Shown: positions 33,702-45,879, counted from the first letter of the stretch. The stretch is 64,000 nt of DNA from Armigeres subalbatus (GCF_024139115.2 NC_085141.1:378478995-378542994), one strand, 5' to 3'. The notes: a model not told the origin generated them from the sequence alone. Numbers and translations are program-made.

Positions 33702-33835
33702 GTAGTGGCAGAATCATAGTAGGCAAATATTGAGATGTCAGATAGTGAGAACCAACACTTAATTATTGTAACACAGAACACTCAAAGACACCGAATAAAG
33801 CAGACGTTATACATGAATGCTCCCTTGTTACTTCA
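33702..33835 (+). repeat. Ty3/gypsy 3' LTR
   Basis: Pairs with 29418-29551 and is followed by the target duplicate ATTT. Confidence 0.9.
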
Positions 33836-33839
33836 ATTT

Positions 33840-34774
33840 AATATGCTGAGGTGACCCGTAAGGTCTCCTGACAGCAGTGTTTTTGTTCTCTTTAACCTTA
33901 GAGCACTTTTTTCCGCTTCCAGCTTTATGAATTGATCTAACCGGGGCAGGTGAAGCATTGCGTCTAGGGCCAAAGTGGGTGTACTACGAACTGCACCAGT
34001 GATGGCAATGCAAGCGGTGCGTTGGATTTTGTTGAGCTTAGCCCTTGCAGCAGCCTCATTAGTTTTAGGCCACCAGACAAGGGAAGCGTAAGTTGTCCTG
34101 GGACGGACAATGGTTTTATATATCCACATGATCATACTTGGTTTTAGGCCCCATCTCTTACCAAGGGTTTTTGAACAAACCCAAAGTGTATTGAGACCTT
34201 TCTGCACAACTGATTGGAGATGAGAGTTCCAATTAAGCTTTGCGTCGAGTATGACACCTAGATATTTTACTTCACTTGAATAAACTAATTGTGTTTGATT
34301 CAAGAAAAGGGGTTTCAGTTGTACCTTTCTCCGTTTGGTGAAAGGGATAATGGAAGTTTTTGTAGGATTTATGCCTAGTTGATCCTTTTGACACCAGGAA
34401 AAAGTGTGATTTAGGGCAGATTGCATTCTTTCCACGATAACACTTTCGAACTTGCCTCGTACAATAATGACAACGTCATCAGCATATCCAACCACTTCGA
34501 AGCCTCTTCTCTCTAAGCTGTCTAGAAGCTCATCCACCACCAGTGACCACAACAAAGGAGAAAGCACTCCGCCTTGCGGACACCCCCTTGTTGCTTTAAC
34601 AGTGATGTATGAACCGCTAAGCTCAGAGGAGATTTTCCGATTAGCTAGCATAGCATGTACCCAGGTAACAATGCATGGGTCGAATTTTCTCCTCAACATT
34701 GCTGACCCTATAGACGAATAAGAAGCGTTATCAAATGCGCCCTCAATATCAAGAAATGCTACATTAGTACACAC
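33840..34774 (-). pseudogene. R1/LOA-like LINE, reverse transcriptase part
   Basis: The minus-strand frame has AFLDIEGAFDNASY (A box), RGCPQGGVLSPLLW and VGYADDVVIIVRGKF (catalytic YADD), followed by VKYLGVILDAKLNWNSHL and the connection region. Everything upstream of the A box (fingers, endonuclease, ORF1) is missing at 34774, so the copy is 5'-truncated or cut by the next element. It continues at 29413-28480. Confidence 0.88.
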
Positions 34775-35972
34775 TTAATCACGGCTTTCTTGTTCGGTAA
34801 TTTTTTTTACGGTTTTCGAACCGTAAAACGTAAAAAATACTGAAAACTCGGTAATTCGACAAATTCTTTCCGACGGTCAGCATTAAGCAAAATTAATTAC
34901 TGAATTCGGTAATGATTAATACCGACTTTATTGTAATAAGTGAATGTTTACTAATGTTTACTGAATAGATTAAAAAGTCAGTAAACACGAATACCGAAAT
35001 TACGGTATTTTGATATTTTTCTACTGACAATGCGTTTCAAAACTAAACGTCAACTGAGCTCGTGGTTTGAAAAGGCAAAACTTCCATTTTCTCGCATTTT
35101 TTCAAGGTTCTAGAATCAAACGGTACAGTTGGTGTTTTTTCTTCGCAGGACTTTTGAGGAATCGTACAATCTTGAGCAGGCACCCTCGATAGCACCTTGA
35201 TTTGAAGACCGGAATCGAAAAAAAATACCGCTGATAATTGCGCAGAAGTTTTGGTTCGTTTCGGCCCTTACATATATGCCGGTTGCTACTGTTTCCATTA
35301 GCCGTAAACTATCAGGTTACCAACGGAAATCCATTCCCAAGCAGTAGTAGGGATCCATACCCAAGCAGCACTTGGCAGTTTGGTTATTGTCGAGAACAAA
35401 TAGACCTCCAGAATGGAATCAGAACCGAAATTGATTGTCAAATCTAGTAAGAAATTGTTAATTCACGTAAACTCATTTCAATGACTATCGTTGAAGTAAC
35501 GATACATTTTTGTTCTTATTATTCTAACATATGTAGTCAATTTTTTTATTATATTCCACAAAATATTTATGATGTTTATTTATACAAAATAAACGAGTTC
35601 AATAACTGGACATTTCGGTAAACCCCAGTGAACGAAAAAAATTACCGAGAAAGTCAGTTATTATTTGACATTTCATGAGCTCGAATCTTTACCGACTTTT
35701 CAGTAGCATTTATGCTACGTTTAGACAAGGCAAGTGAATTGAGCAAGTCGCTTGAATCGAACGCGAATGGAACGTGTAAACACCGTAATTCAATTCACTT
35801 GAACGAAAAGAAAGTTGAACATGTTCAACTTTTGGCAAGTCAATTGAATTCAACTGAGTTGTTCAATTCACTTGCCCTGTCAAAACGTAGCATTAAAATT
35901 ACCGAGTTAAGTCAGCTGTTCAAAAACCCAGTAAAATTTTACCGACTTCGGTAATCGAAACTAACAGTGTAC
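34764..35972. mobile_element. CGGTAA-rich TIR-like element
   Basis: Left end GTACACACTTAATC...TTCGGTAATTTTT; the right end is roughly its complement (AAAATTTTACCGACTTCGGTAATCG...GTGTACAC). TACAC on both sides may be a target duplication. The interior has many CGGTAA/TTACCG copies. A separate MITE is nested at 35713-35892. Ends are approximate. Confidence 0.45.
35713..35892. mobile_element. Harbinger-like MITE, TTA target duplication
   Basis: 180 bp with ends TGCTACGTTTAGACAAGGCA and its near complement ending AAAACGTAGCA. TTA lies on both sides (35710-35712, 35893-35895). Confidence 0.82.
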
Positions 35973-36168
35973 ACATCAAACTAAAACTAACGTGAATGCA
36001 ATGAATAACACGCCTAAAACAGACAAATCACCATGAATTTTGACAGCTCGTTCCTGTGCAAGTTGCTTGCAGGTTGTCTGCAATGCTAATTTTATTTGCA
36101 AATCGCAATAATTCATTAATTGAAGTAGAAACTCATTTCATTGCCGAAACTAGAGTCCTATAAGAAGA

Positions 36169-36546
36169 CCCGCATAAATACAAACTGTACATGGATATTT
36201 TCCCGTGCGGTCGACAACAGTATCCTTTACTGTTGACAACTGTAAATGAACAATCTCATATAAAGTTTTAACAGTTTGTGGTACGGTTATTTGACAAATA
36301 AAAAATCGTCTGTTTTCACGTGCAAAATTTTCGCTCAACAGTATGATAAATTGTTGACATATAATGCAGGAAATAAAGAACATTTTAGAGACAGCATGTT
36401 ATATGTTGACATTTAGTGATGTTGTCGAGCAGTTATGGTTGAATCGATCGAAAAGTATTCGATAACCGCAACATAAACTGTGAAGCTATATCTTACATCG
36501 TAATAATGATTCCGACCATATAACATGTTGTTTTTTATTATGCGGG
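36169..36546. mobile_element. MITE with CCCGCATAA termini
   Basis: CCCGCATAAATAC at the left and TTATTATGCGGG at the right form inverted ends. The interior holds TTGACAACTGTAAA-like repeats in both orientations (GTTGACAAC, GTTGACAT). No clear target duplication. Confidence 0.55.
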
Positions 36547-36699
36547 GAGTAACGTCATATTCCACTTTTGACAGGTCTCCTGCTCGTTTGGAACGCGCAT
36601 TTGTATGGAACTGACAGCTGATTCTGTTCCAATTTTGACACTTGACGACACTGTTATTATAGTCACTGTAGCCGAAACTATGTCAATGCTATACGTAAA

Positions 36700-36728
36700 T
36701 GATGATGATGATAATGATGATGATGATA
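36700..36728 (+). repeat. (GAT)n microsatellite
   Basis: GATGATGATGATAATGATGA and further GAT units. Confidence 0.85.
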
Positions 36729-36801
36729 TTACTATCTATTGTAACAAGGCAACTGCCGATAGCACTGGCCATATCTGACAAACGATTTGATCATGATAAT
36801 A

Positions 36802-37040
36802 CAGTATACCCCCGCTGATCCGACAAATGTATGGCCGGACTATCGGGATTTCTCTCGTTAATCCGACTGTCAAATCCATACAAATGAACCAAAACAAAAT
36901 CACAGCACAAATTTGAAAACTGACAGCATAATGTGTTTAAATGGGTGTTGATACTTTTTAATCCGGAAAATTCCGAATTAGCGAGATCCGGACTAACGAG
37001 CCGTCGGACTAGCGAGGTCCGGATAAGCGGGGGGATACTG
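36802..37040. mobile_element. pogo-like MITE, TA target duplication
   Basis: 239 bp. The ends are CAGTATACCCCCGCTGATCC and its near complement ending GGGGGGATACTG, flanked by TA at 36800-36801 and 37041-37042. Confidence 0.85.
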
Positions 37041-38855
37041 TACTATTGTTTGTATTTCATCAGACTCCTGTATGAACGGCCAAAAATGGGTGGGGTGGTT
37101 CCATAAGCAGAAACACTTATGGGAATCCACGCACGTAAAAAAAAGCATTTGTTTTATTTATTAAATTAGATTCATATCCATTATTACGTATACCAGCATG
37201 AAATTTATTGCTCATCCAATAATGATCATTTCATATTTGAATGTTATGTATTTAGCATGTTGGTATATTGTATTTCATTTGACAATAAAAAGTATAAGTT
37301 TTGCCTAATGGCGAAAATGTATAAGGATAAACTTATACTTTCGACTCGAAGTGGAATTGCAAAAAACATGGCGCTAGAAACTTGCTGGAACATTACCGAG
37401 CATTTAAACAGGTAAATATTTTATGGAATCTAATGCTTATTATAATTGATCTATTTTAGCTTTGTTCGGCAGCCTTGGAGCTAACATTCGTAAACGAATA
37501 TTCCAAATTTGCTTTTCCTAGTTAAAACCGGAACATCCTATCGAATCTTTAGTATAAAAACTCATGACAATATGTTGAGAGAAGCCAGCAGCTGAGATAT
37601 ATTATTTTTTGCAGCGCTATTGGTCCACCATCGTCCAGCAGCTGAATCGATAGTTACACTCGAGAATCCAGTAGCTCGTATTAGTAACAGCGGGAGCTTG
37701 ATGTGCAAGGCTGCTCCTTCCGGCTGGTCACTGACTCAGTATAAAGAGTATCGTGATGGCTCAAAGTGCTCAGGAAAACGATTACTGTGACAATAAAAAT
37801 GTTCTTAGCGTTCCTCATAATATGATTCTGTGCATCGGTGACTCACAGTAAATATGCCGTGAAACCCTCAAACTACGATGAAGTATGGAAAACTGAAGAA
37901 CGAACTGCAGATTAAAATAATAAAAGTTGAAAACAAAACTATTAATTTGTTTATTTTTTTATTGAGCTAATTCTGAAGGCGGGAGAAACAGGAATATGAC
38001 ATGAACCAGTAAATGAAATTCATAAACGATTTCAATTATTTCATTATTATTTGTGTAATGACATTCATGCGACAACCGCATGAATGTTATTGCAAATCTA
38101 ATATAAGATATTCGGAATGGACATGAAATGTATAAGTTTCATGTTATGAATATAATTCGAATGTCTCATAACCTTCATCTGAACAATGCATATGGTTTAT
38201 ACAGAAATCGCAATGGCAAAAATGTATGTGTATTGGCAAATATAATCATTAAGAAAATTTATTTTCGTGCGGGATGATTAGAGAATCTCCTTCCAGAAGA
38301 AAGTTCGTACATACAATATTATAATCTAGCCCTCGTTTCCCAGATTGACCCAATGCTATACGTAAATGGGTATATTATAACAGATAAAGATTAAGTGCCA
38401 AAACAAAACAAACAAAAATCGCGCCATTTACTCGCATTACCGGCAACACGTCTGGTTTTTAAGCCGTTTGCCCAAAGCTAGTAATACCATCGGATTTGTT
38501 AGCCACAGCATCTGCTATGCGATATATCGAAAACCTAGTAAGAATATACATTTTAAAATAATTTGGAGCTAGTTTTTCTAAATAAACAATATAAAGTGAA
38601 TGGCCTAAAAACCAAAGCAAACATTCCGCATGGTAGTTGAGGGCGCCAACAAAGGGCTTAAAAACCACTATGGTGCAAATGGTTCATGAGATGTCCACTC
38701 AAAATAGCAATAAATGTGTTTTTTAGGAGATATCAAGTACGGCGTTTTACATAGGATGAAGAATTATTTACAAAGCAATCGTTTATGCCAGAAAATCAAA
38801 AATCATGGTTTTGATTCATAAGCCGTAATCATATGTTACGCGAGATATATTTTAG
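37041..38855. other. AT-rich intergenic, no gene seen
   Basis: Possible large TIR-like unit: CACGCACGTAAAAAAAAGC at about 37126 and a loose complement near 38270 (TTTTCGTGCGGG). A short hairpin is at about 38065-38095 (ACATTCATGCGACAACCGCA). GGTTTTTAAGCC near 38454 is complemented near 38660. Confidence 0.35.
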
Positions 38856-39088
38856 TTCAATACCAAATTTTCAAAACGACTTATCTGCTTTCGCAACCAA
38901 AGATTCAAACTTCGATTTGACGTATCTGATTGCACACCCACGCAAACCAACACCATCAATGGGCAGGTGAAAGCTTAAACTACCTGTTGGTGGTGTTGGT
39001 TTGCGTGGGAGTGCGATCAGATTCGTCAAATCGACGTTTGAATCTTTGTTTACAAAAGCAGATAGTCGTTTTGAAAATTTGGTATTGA
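38856..39088. repeat. 233-bp inverted repeat
   Basis: TTCAATACCAAATTTTCAAA at the left is complemented at 39065-39088. The arms share CGCAAACCAACACCA. The centre is near 38970. The 124-codon minus frame here is a by-product. Confidence 0.8.
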
Positions 39089-39524
39089 GTCGAGCACCTC
39101 CACGGGAGTCCTCATCTGGGTCGCTATCGGTAATTCCGGGCCCTTTATAGGGACCCACTTTTACACCGGAGGTATCTAAACGGGAATGTAAAATAAGAAC
39201 GTAACTCAAAATTAGCCGTGAGTTTCCAAATTTAGCGCCCCACACTGGGTTGTTAAATTTCCATATACAGGGTTGTTATTTTGTGAAACGTCACTTTGTT
39301 ATTGATAAAAATTAGCAGAAAATCTGTTTTTCTTTTTCAGAACAATTTCAACGTAGATTAAATAGCAAAGGAATTATTCAATTTTTTGGATCTAGTGGCC
39401 CAGTTCAACTCCGCGAAGAAGATTACAGAAATAGAACAGCTATAATGAGGAGCGATGCGCACCGGCGCCCGCTAGAGCTCAAAATGTTAATGGATTTTTT
39501 GCGAAGAAAATTCTACTGTTTTTA
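39089..39524. other. No gene seen
   Basis: Contains a small hairpin GGGCCCTTTATAGGGACCC at about 39140. Nothing else is recognised. Confidence 0.35.
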
Positions 39525-39812
39525 CCGTGGACCCCCGATAATTTGAACGGTACCTCATTCAAATTAACGAGGTTCATTTTTAATTTGAACTTCTGGTTAC
39601 TCTATAAGCATCAGAAAACTGGTTCCTGGCTGCTCTCTTTGCTGATTTGTTTTGATTCTGCGTTCCGTTTCATGATGTTCAATTTTTCTTCTCTCGATTC
39701 CACGTGGTAAATGACGTTTGAATCATTTTTAATTTGAACGATGTTCAAACCAACGGGGTTCAAATTAAAAAGTGTTCAGATTAAAAACGGTCATATTACC
39801 GGGGGTCCACGG
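39525..39812. mobile_element. MITE with CCGTGGACCCCCG ends, TA target
   Basis: 288 bp. The ends are CCGTGGACCCCCGATAATTT and its near complement ending CGGGGGTCCACGG, flanked by TA (39523-39524, 39813-39814). The interior repeats TTTAATTTGAAC and its complement. Confidence 0.85.
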
Positions 39813-39829
39813 TATTTTGAAAGTTATTC

Positions 39830-40330
39830 CAGGGAGAAGGTCTTCCAGGAATCTCTCAGAAGGTTCCTTTAGTAGTTGTTCAGTATGTTCTTCAAGTAGT
39901 TCATCCAGAAAATCTCCCGCAAGTTTCTCTTTTCTGTCGTTCATTTAAACATGATTTGTTTTGGAAATTCATCTAGGATCTCGGGAGTTCCCCAGCAATC
40001 TTTGTGTTCTTTTAAGAATCTTCAGCAAGTTTCCCAGAATACTTTTCGGATTTCTTCCAGAATCTTTCGGGATTTTTTTATTGGAATATTGCCCTATAAT
40101 TTCTTTTGTGGTTTCATTTGAAAATTTAGTTTTTTTTTTCAAGAGAATTCTCCGGATTCTTTCGGATGTTGTTACAAAAATCCTTCAGAGGAAAAAAAAC
40201 TGTGGAAGCATTCCTGCAGGATTTTGTCAAGAGATTCCTGGTGGGAATTTCAAGGAATTTCCTCGACTGCAAGTATAAATCCCCGGAGGAAATTTCCAGG
40301 AGGAAGGAAGTCCAGAAGGAATAACGGTGA
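39830..40330. repeat. Degenerate relative of the 24-bp minisatellite
   Basis: Loose repeats of CTTCAGGAATTTC/TTCCAGGAATC type, like the decayed flanks of the large array at 46.8-56.1 kb. Confidence 0.5.
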
Positions 40331-40848
40331 AAAAATTTACTACGACGGGTCTCCAGCTAGCCTCGAGTGGGCTCCTTTGACACCCATATATGCATTGGTT
40401 CCAGATGGTGCCAAGACCGGCTCCTCCTAGAAGGTCCTTGGAACCTGCTATAAGGGTGGCAGTGGACACTATCATTTTGGAAATGTTTCTGACGATGATT
40501 ACGTCTCGCAAAGCCATGAAGTTAGATACTCATACATATTTGCATTATATTTGCATACATTCTGTTATCATTTCGTCATGTTTCCGGGACCGTTTTTACG
40601 GAAATGGCCATATCTCTGCGTAGTTTTGATGGATTCTCGATCTACAGCCACCATTGATCGGCATATTAGTTCTAGTTTTTGGATAAAGCATGAAACATGA
40701 TGGAAGTAAACGTCACATGAAATCCATGAAATGACAAGCAGTGGAAAAAATGGATCTTGAATGTACCCTTGGAAAACCCGGAACATTACCGGTGGCCAAG
40801 GACCTATCTCAGGTTTGGAGATAGTGTACTAGAAGAGTTTCGGTTTTT
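40331..40848. other. Repeat-like, unassigned
   Basis: CCCGGAACATTACCGGTGGCC at about 40780 belongs, as I recall, to common Aedes repeats. No coding sequence is supported. Confidence 0.3.
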
Positions 40849-40972
40849 GCCTTTCTCGTATACAAAGTATACGTAAAGGCTATATGTTCGCTCCAAAAAC
40901 AAACTTTTTATAGGAGGCTCGGAGACCCATAGTGTTATATACCGATCGACTCAGCTCGACGAACCGAGGTGA

Positions 40973-40973
<1 letters not shown>

Positions 40974-41022
<49 letters not shown>

Positions 41023-41040
41023 TGTGTATGTGTGTGTATG
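40974..41040 (+). repeat. (GT)n microsatellite
   Basis: About 67 bp of TG repeats with a few TATG interruptions. It gives a Val/Cys run in translation. Confidence 0.95.
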
Positions 41041-41046
41041 TGCGCA

Positions 41047-43195
41047 AAAAGTCTAGCTTTTCAGGCACTTAGCCCTAACCGATTTGCTCGCAACAGATTG
41101 CATTCGACGCAGAATCCTGTCCCATTGTTTCCTATTGACAATTGGCCGGATCGGACGGCTCAGAAGTTATGGTCAAAATACTTTTTTTTAGGCAACAACG
41201 AGTGGAAAAGTCTAGCCCACTTTTCAGGCACTTAACCCTAACCGATTTGCTCGCAACAAGTTGCATTCGACGCAGAATCCTGTCCCATTGTTTCCTATTG
41301 ACAATTGGCCGGATCGGACTATGGGCTCAGAAGTTATGGTCAGAATACTTTTTCTTTAGGCAACAACGAGTGGAAAAGTCTAGCCAACTTTTCAGGCATT
41401 TAGCCCTAACCGATTTGCTCGCAACAAGTTGCATTTGACGCAGAATCCTGTCCCATTGTTTCCTATTGACAATTGGCCGGATCGGACTATGGGCTCAGAA
41501 GTTATGGTCAAAATACTTTTTTTAGGCAACAACGAGTGGAAAAATCTAGCCAACTTTTCAGGCACTTAGCCTTAACCGATTTGCTCGCAATAAGTTGCAT
41601 TCGACGCATAATCCTGTCCCATTGTTTCCTATTGACAATTGGCCGGATCGGACTATGGGCTCAGAAGTTATGGTCAAAATACTTTTTCTTTAGGCAACAA
41701 CGAGTGGAAAAGTCTAGCCCACTTTTCAGGCACTTAGCCCTAACCGATTTGCTCGCAACAAGTTGCATTCGACGCAGAATCCTGTCCCATTGTTTCCTAT
41801 TGACAATTGGCCGGATCGGACTATGAGCTCAGAAGTTATGGTCAAAATACTTTTTTTTAGGCAACAACGAGTGGAAAAGTCTAGCCCACTTTTCAGCCAC
41901 TTAGCCCTAACCGATTTGCTCGCAACAAGTTGCATTCGACGCAGAATCCTGTCCCATTGTTTCCTATTGACAATTGGCCGGATCGGACTATGGGCTCAGA
42001 AGTTATGGTCAAAATACTTTTTTTTAGGCAACAACGAGTGGAAAAGTCTAGCCCACTTTTCAGGCACTTAACCCTAACCGATTTGCTCGCAACAAGTTGC
42101 ATTCGACGCAGAATCCTGTCCCATTATTTCCTATTGACAATTGGCCGGATCGGACTATGGGCTCAGAAGTTATGGTCAAAATACTTTTTTTTAGGCAACA
42201 ACGAGTGGAAAAGTCTAGCCCACTTTTCAGGCACTTAGCCCTAACCGATTTGCTCGCAACAAGTTGCATTCGACGCAGAATCCTGTCCCATTGCTTCCTA
42301 TTGACAATTGGCCGGATCGGACTATGAGCTCAGAAGTTATGGTCAAAATACTTTTTCCTTAGGCAACAACGAGTGGAAAAGTCTAGCCAACTTTTCAGGC
42401 ACTTAGCCCTAACCGATTTGCTCGCAACAAGTTGCATTTGACGCAGAATCCTGTCCCATTGTTTCCTATTGACAATTGGCCGGATTGGACTATGAGCTCA
42501 GAAGTTATGGTCAAAATACTTTTTCTTTAGGCAACAACGAGTGGAAAAGTCTAGCCCACTTTTCAGGCACTTAGCCCTAACCGATTTGCTCGCAACAAGT
42601 TGCATTCGACGCAGAATCCTGTCCCATTGCTTCCTATTGACAATTGGCCGGATCGGACTATGAGCTCAGAAGTTATGGTCAAAATACTTTTTCCTTAGGC
42701 AACAACGAGTGGAAAAGTCTAGCCAACTTTTCAGGCACTTAGCCCTAACCGATTTGCTCGCAACAAGTTGCATTTGACGCAGAATCCTGTCCCATTGTTT
42801 CCTATTGACAATTGGCCGGATCGGACTATGGGCTCAGAAGTTATGGTCAAAATACTTTTTTTAGGCAACAACGAGTGGAAAAGTCTAGCCAACTTTTCAG
42901 GCACTTAGCCTTAACCGATTTGCTCGCAATAAGTTGCATTTGACGCAGAATCCTGTCCCATTGTTTTCTATTGACAATTGGCCGGATCGGACTATGGGCT
43001 CAGAAGTTATGGTCAAAATACTTTTCTTTAGGCAACAACGAGTGGAAAAGTCTAGCCCACTTTTCAGGCACTTAACCCTAACCGATTTGCTCGCAACAAG
43101 TTGCATTCGACACAGAATCCTGTCCCATTGTTTCCTATTTACAATTGACCGGATCGGACTATGGGCTCAGAAGTTATGGTCAAAATACTTTTTCT
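41047..43195 (+). repeat. 167-bp tandem array, about 13 copies
   Basis: The unit includes CTAACCGATTTGCTCGCAAC, CAGAATCCTGTCCCATTG, GGCCGGATCGGACTATGGGC and GGCAACAACGAGTGGAAAAG. The spacing between copies is 167 bp (for example 41763, 41930, 42097). Copies differ by about 1-5%. Repeated open frames across it are artefacts. Confidence 0.93.
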
Positions 43196-43415
43196 CATAA
43201 AAAAGCGCGTAAAAATTTATAGCTCACTTTTTTAGCACTTACCCTCAACCAATTTCCTCGCAACAGGTTGCATTCGACGCAAAAACATGTCCCATTGTTT
43301 CCTATTCAAAATTGGCCAGATCGGACTATGGGCTCGATAGATATGCCCAAAATATGTTTTTCTTCATTCCTAAAGTGCGTAGAAATTACTCACTCGAAAA
43401 AAAAACGAGAAAGGC

Positions 43416-43810
43416 ACCATCACCGCTAGGTGGATTAATCTGGGTTTTTAATAATTCGTTCGTCTATTTACCGTGAGGATTTTTTTTCAGATAATCGATA
43501 TTAAATGATGATATGGAATATCGATATTTATTGATGGAAAAAATATTGAGCATCCCCAGATGTGAACCTGTCACGGTGTCGCGGTCAGGTCTGGCATGTT
43601 GATGCTTTTGCGATGCGATGGATGCGATGCGGCTACCATAGCAACCTGTCACTGTGGAAAGTGGTAAACAGAAAATTTTCACTAATCGAAGGATTTTCTA
43701 GGTTTTTATCAGCGTAATTGATACGGAATAGATAAAACTCTTGAAAAAATGTATTTGGATACGGCAATAGCATAAAACTGTGTAATTAGGATCGCATCTA
43801 GCAGACAACA
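43416..43810 (+). promoter_or_regulatory. WDR19 upstream region
   Basis: Unique-looking sequence between the TIR element and the WDR19 ATG. It contains GATGCGATG repeats and the X-box at 43632-43645. Confidence 0.5.
43632..43645 (+). promoter_or_regulatory. RFX X-box upstream of WDR19
   Basis: GCTACCATAGCAAC fits the RFX half-site palindrome (GYTRCC-AT-RGYAAC) with the canonical 2-bp spacer. It lies about 165 bp before the start codon of an intraflagellar-transport gene. RFX factors drive such genes in flies and worms (established); binding here is inferred. Confidence 0.75.
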
Positions 43811-44095
43811 ATGAGCGGAGATAAGGTAAGTGATAATAATTGTTGATTTCCGTTAGTTTTGTGCTTGTGTTGCGTTGTACGTTTTTGAGCCAAGATGCAG
43901 CTCACTGGCGAATTTGATCAAAACTTCTGAATTTTAGGTTTTGTACCGGAACGAGGAACCCCATGGGCAGGGCGACGTGTTCTTCTTGTGGCAGACAGGC
44001 GGTTCTGCCCAACTGATGGCCACAACTGGAAGTGATGGGACGGTGGCGGTCTTCAATCGGCAGGGTTTACTTATAGAAAGGATAGTGCTTCAAGG
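43811..44095 (+). CDS. WDR19: WDR19/IFT144, exons 1-2
   Basis: Exon 1 is 43811-43825 (five codons, MSGDK) and exon 2 is 43938-44095; both have good GT-AG sites, and the exon 2 end is in phase 2. Exon 2 holds the first WD blade: [20 protein letters not shown] and [19 protein letters not shown]. It aligns with the start of animal WDR19 and joins in phase to exon 3 at 58047. Without these exons the downstream exons lack a start and half the first blade. Confidence 0.88.
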
Positions 44096-45879
44096 GTAAG
44101 AAGTGAATTACATTTTATTCAAGATTGTAAACCAAATTGAAGGGAAGTAACAGGCTTCAAGGAAAACTGCATAATTTTTGTGTCAAGTCACATAATTATA
44201 AGATCTTGACGGTACAAAGAGTTGGATAAATAGACGTAGACCTACATAAGTATTATCTTTTCGGACAACCGTCTGCTGAGGTTTTTATTATTTCATCATT
44301 TTGATCATCTGAACTTCAATCATTTTTTGGGGCATGCGTAAAGGGTGGTATGGACTTCTAAAGTACTGTGCAAATAGATAGGACAAGTAGCGGTCAAGGA
44401 ATGATTCTGCTGCTGACATTCCTTGAATAGTACGGAGCTAACAAGGAAATCAAATAATTTAACAATAGCAGGCGTATTGCAGTGAAGAAAACACAGGCTT
44501 ACGTCTACTCTTGTGAAATAATGCACTGATACATTATTCCGCAAGAAAAGTGACGTTTTGCTAAATTTTTTTTCACTCTGTTTAATGTTTGTTTGCGATT
44601 CATTGCAGGTCCACTGTTTTGTCGGCTATGCTGATCTTTAGGTGTACCGAGATGGAAGGCCATGTTGGAAGTAGGTGCTGTGATTGGTCATGTTCTGGGA
44701 ATGTCGAAATCAGTTAGGATTTTCTTATTCGTCAACCAAAGAGCGGTGAAGTTTCCAATAGTCGGTCTAAACTTGTCTTCCTGGTCATGCTGAGCGCTCG
44801 GCGTAGCTTGAGCAGTTGCCAAACCCGCGCTGCGTGTATAATATATTATCACCATCAAATATTTCCGCAGTGTGCATGTATCTCTGCATATCGTTCTTGT
44901 AATGAAATCTGTGCCCAGCTCGTGTATGTTGTCGCTACGATGTTGAATCCAGAAATATATCGGAAATAATGCGTGTTATTGTCGACTTGATGATGCTGAA
45001 AGATTTGAAGCTGCATGCGACTAGACTAACTTCTAATTACTAATTGGTTTGTTTCTAGGTCAAAAAGACAAGGCACCAGCTCACATAGACCTCAACTCTC
45101 TGAAATTCTAAAGAAGGATAGTTCACAGTGTTGCTTGATGTCCCTCACAGTTGGGAGCCGCACCTGCTTGGTGAACACTCGCTAGATTAGATTTACACCT
45201 CCGGAGAGAAGTAAACCCTCTTTTCCTGTCAGCAAACGATCAACGTTTCCACCACCAACCCTTTACCTGACCGACCGGCATCTTCGTGATATAGGAATAA
45301 AAGACGCAAGACGCTAAGGACCACTCAATGGTATGAACTGCGTCGAATTCTTCCAGAAATTACCCCAAAATCCATCATGGAATTCCTTTGTGACATTCTT
45401 CAACAATTCATCGGCACATTTCGTTATTAAATATCTTTGGAAATGCTTTGGGCTTGGATTGGTTAGATGTTGTCTGATAATACTTCGAAAAATTTCTGGA
45501 AGAACAGGATGTCGACTACCAGAAAAAAAAATCTGGAACTATCAGGGAATTACAATCAAAACTGAAAGGTCACGCAGCTCTCGGGGTAATCAGTAAAAAC
45601 TGATGGTAAATGGTAATTAGAAAAACTAAATATGTTCTAAACATATCGTTTGTTCTAAGGTTCAAATAAGGAGTCGTAAAGACCCGTCTTAATGTCATAG
45701 GACAATGAGCCACAGACAAGTTGTCAAATAGCTCACCTCAAACTGAAGAAGATCATAAGGTTTTCCGTCGTTTAATATACTTCGAGTGCAAACTTATGCT
45801 ATAATTTGTTTCTAGTAAGCTTAAACACTGAATTTATATGCCAAAAACTTTCTAAAAAAACTGATTTTTTTGCCAATGA

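Larger units (their letters stand above)
29418..33835 (+). mobile_element. Ty3/gypsy LTR retrotransposon, frame-broken
   Basis: The LTRs are 29418-29551 and 33702-33835 (134 bp, GTAGTGG...CTTCA), with the 4-bp duplication ATTT at 29414-29417 and 33836-33839. An equivalent reading starts the LTR one base earlier with TG. The coding region is gag-protease-RT-RNase H-integrase in Ty3/gypsy order, with no env seen. It sits within an R1/LOA-like LINE on the opposite strand. Confidence 0.93.
40849..43415. mobile_element. TIR element expanded by an internal 167-bp tandem array
   Basis: GCCTTTCTCGT at 40849 is complemented by ACGAGAAAGGC at 43405-43415, followed by a CACCATCACCGCTAGGTGG tail. Similar elements are common in Aedes genomes (recalled). 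The internal part holds a GT microsatellite and about 13 tandem copies of a 167-bp unit, then one more diverged copy (about 43200-43380) that probably represents the ancestral single unit. Confidence 0.65.

Noticed and set aside
29418..33835. An infectious-type errantivirus with env
   Set aside because: No third frame follows integrase before the 3' LTR, and the pol frames are broken; it is a plain Ty3/gypsy retrotransposon copy.
38871..39245. 124-codon minus-strand frame
   Set aside because: It spans the 233-bp inverted repeat and has no recognisable product.
41142..43200. Repeated open frames of 69-117 codons in the 167-bp array
   Set aside because: They repeat with the DNA unit, have no independent support, and overlap on opposite strands.
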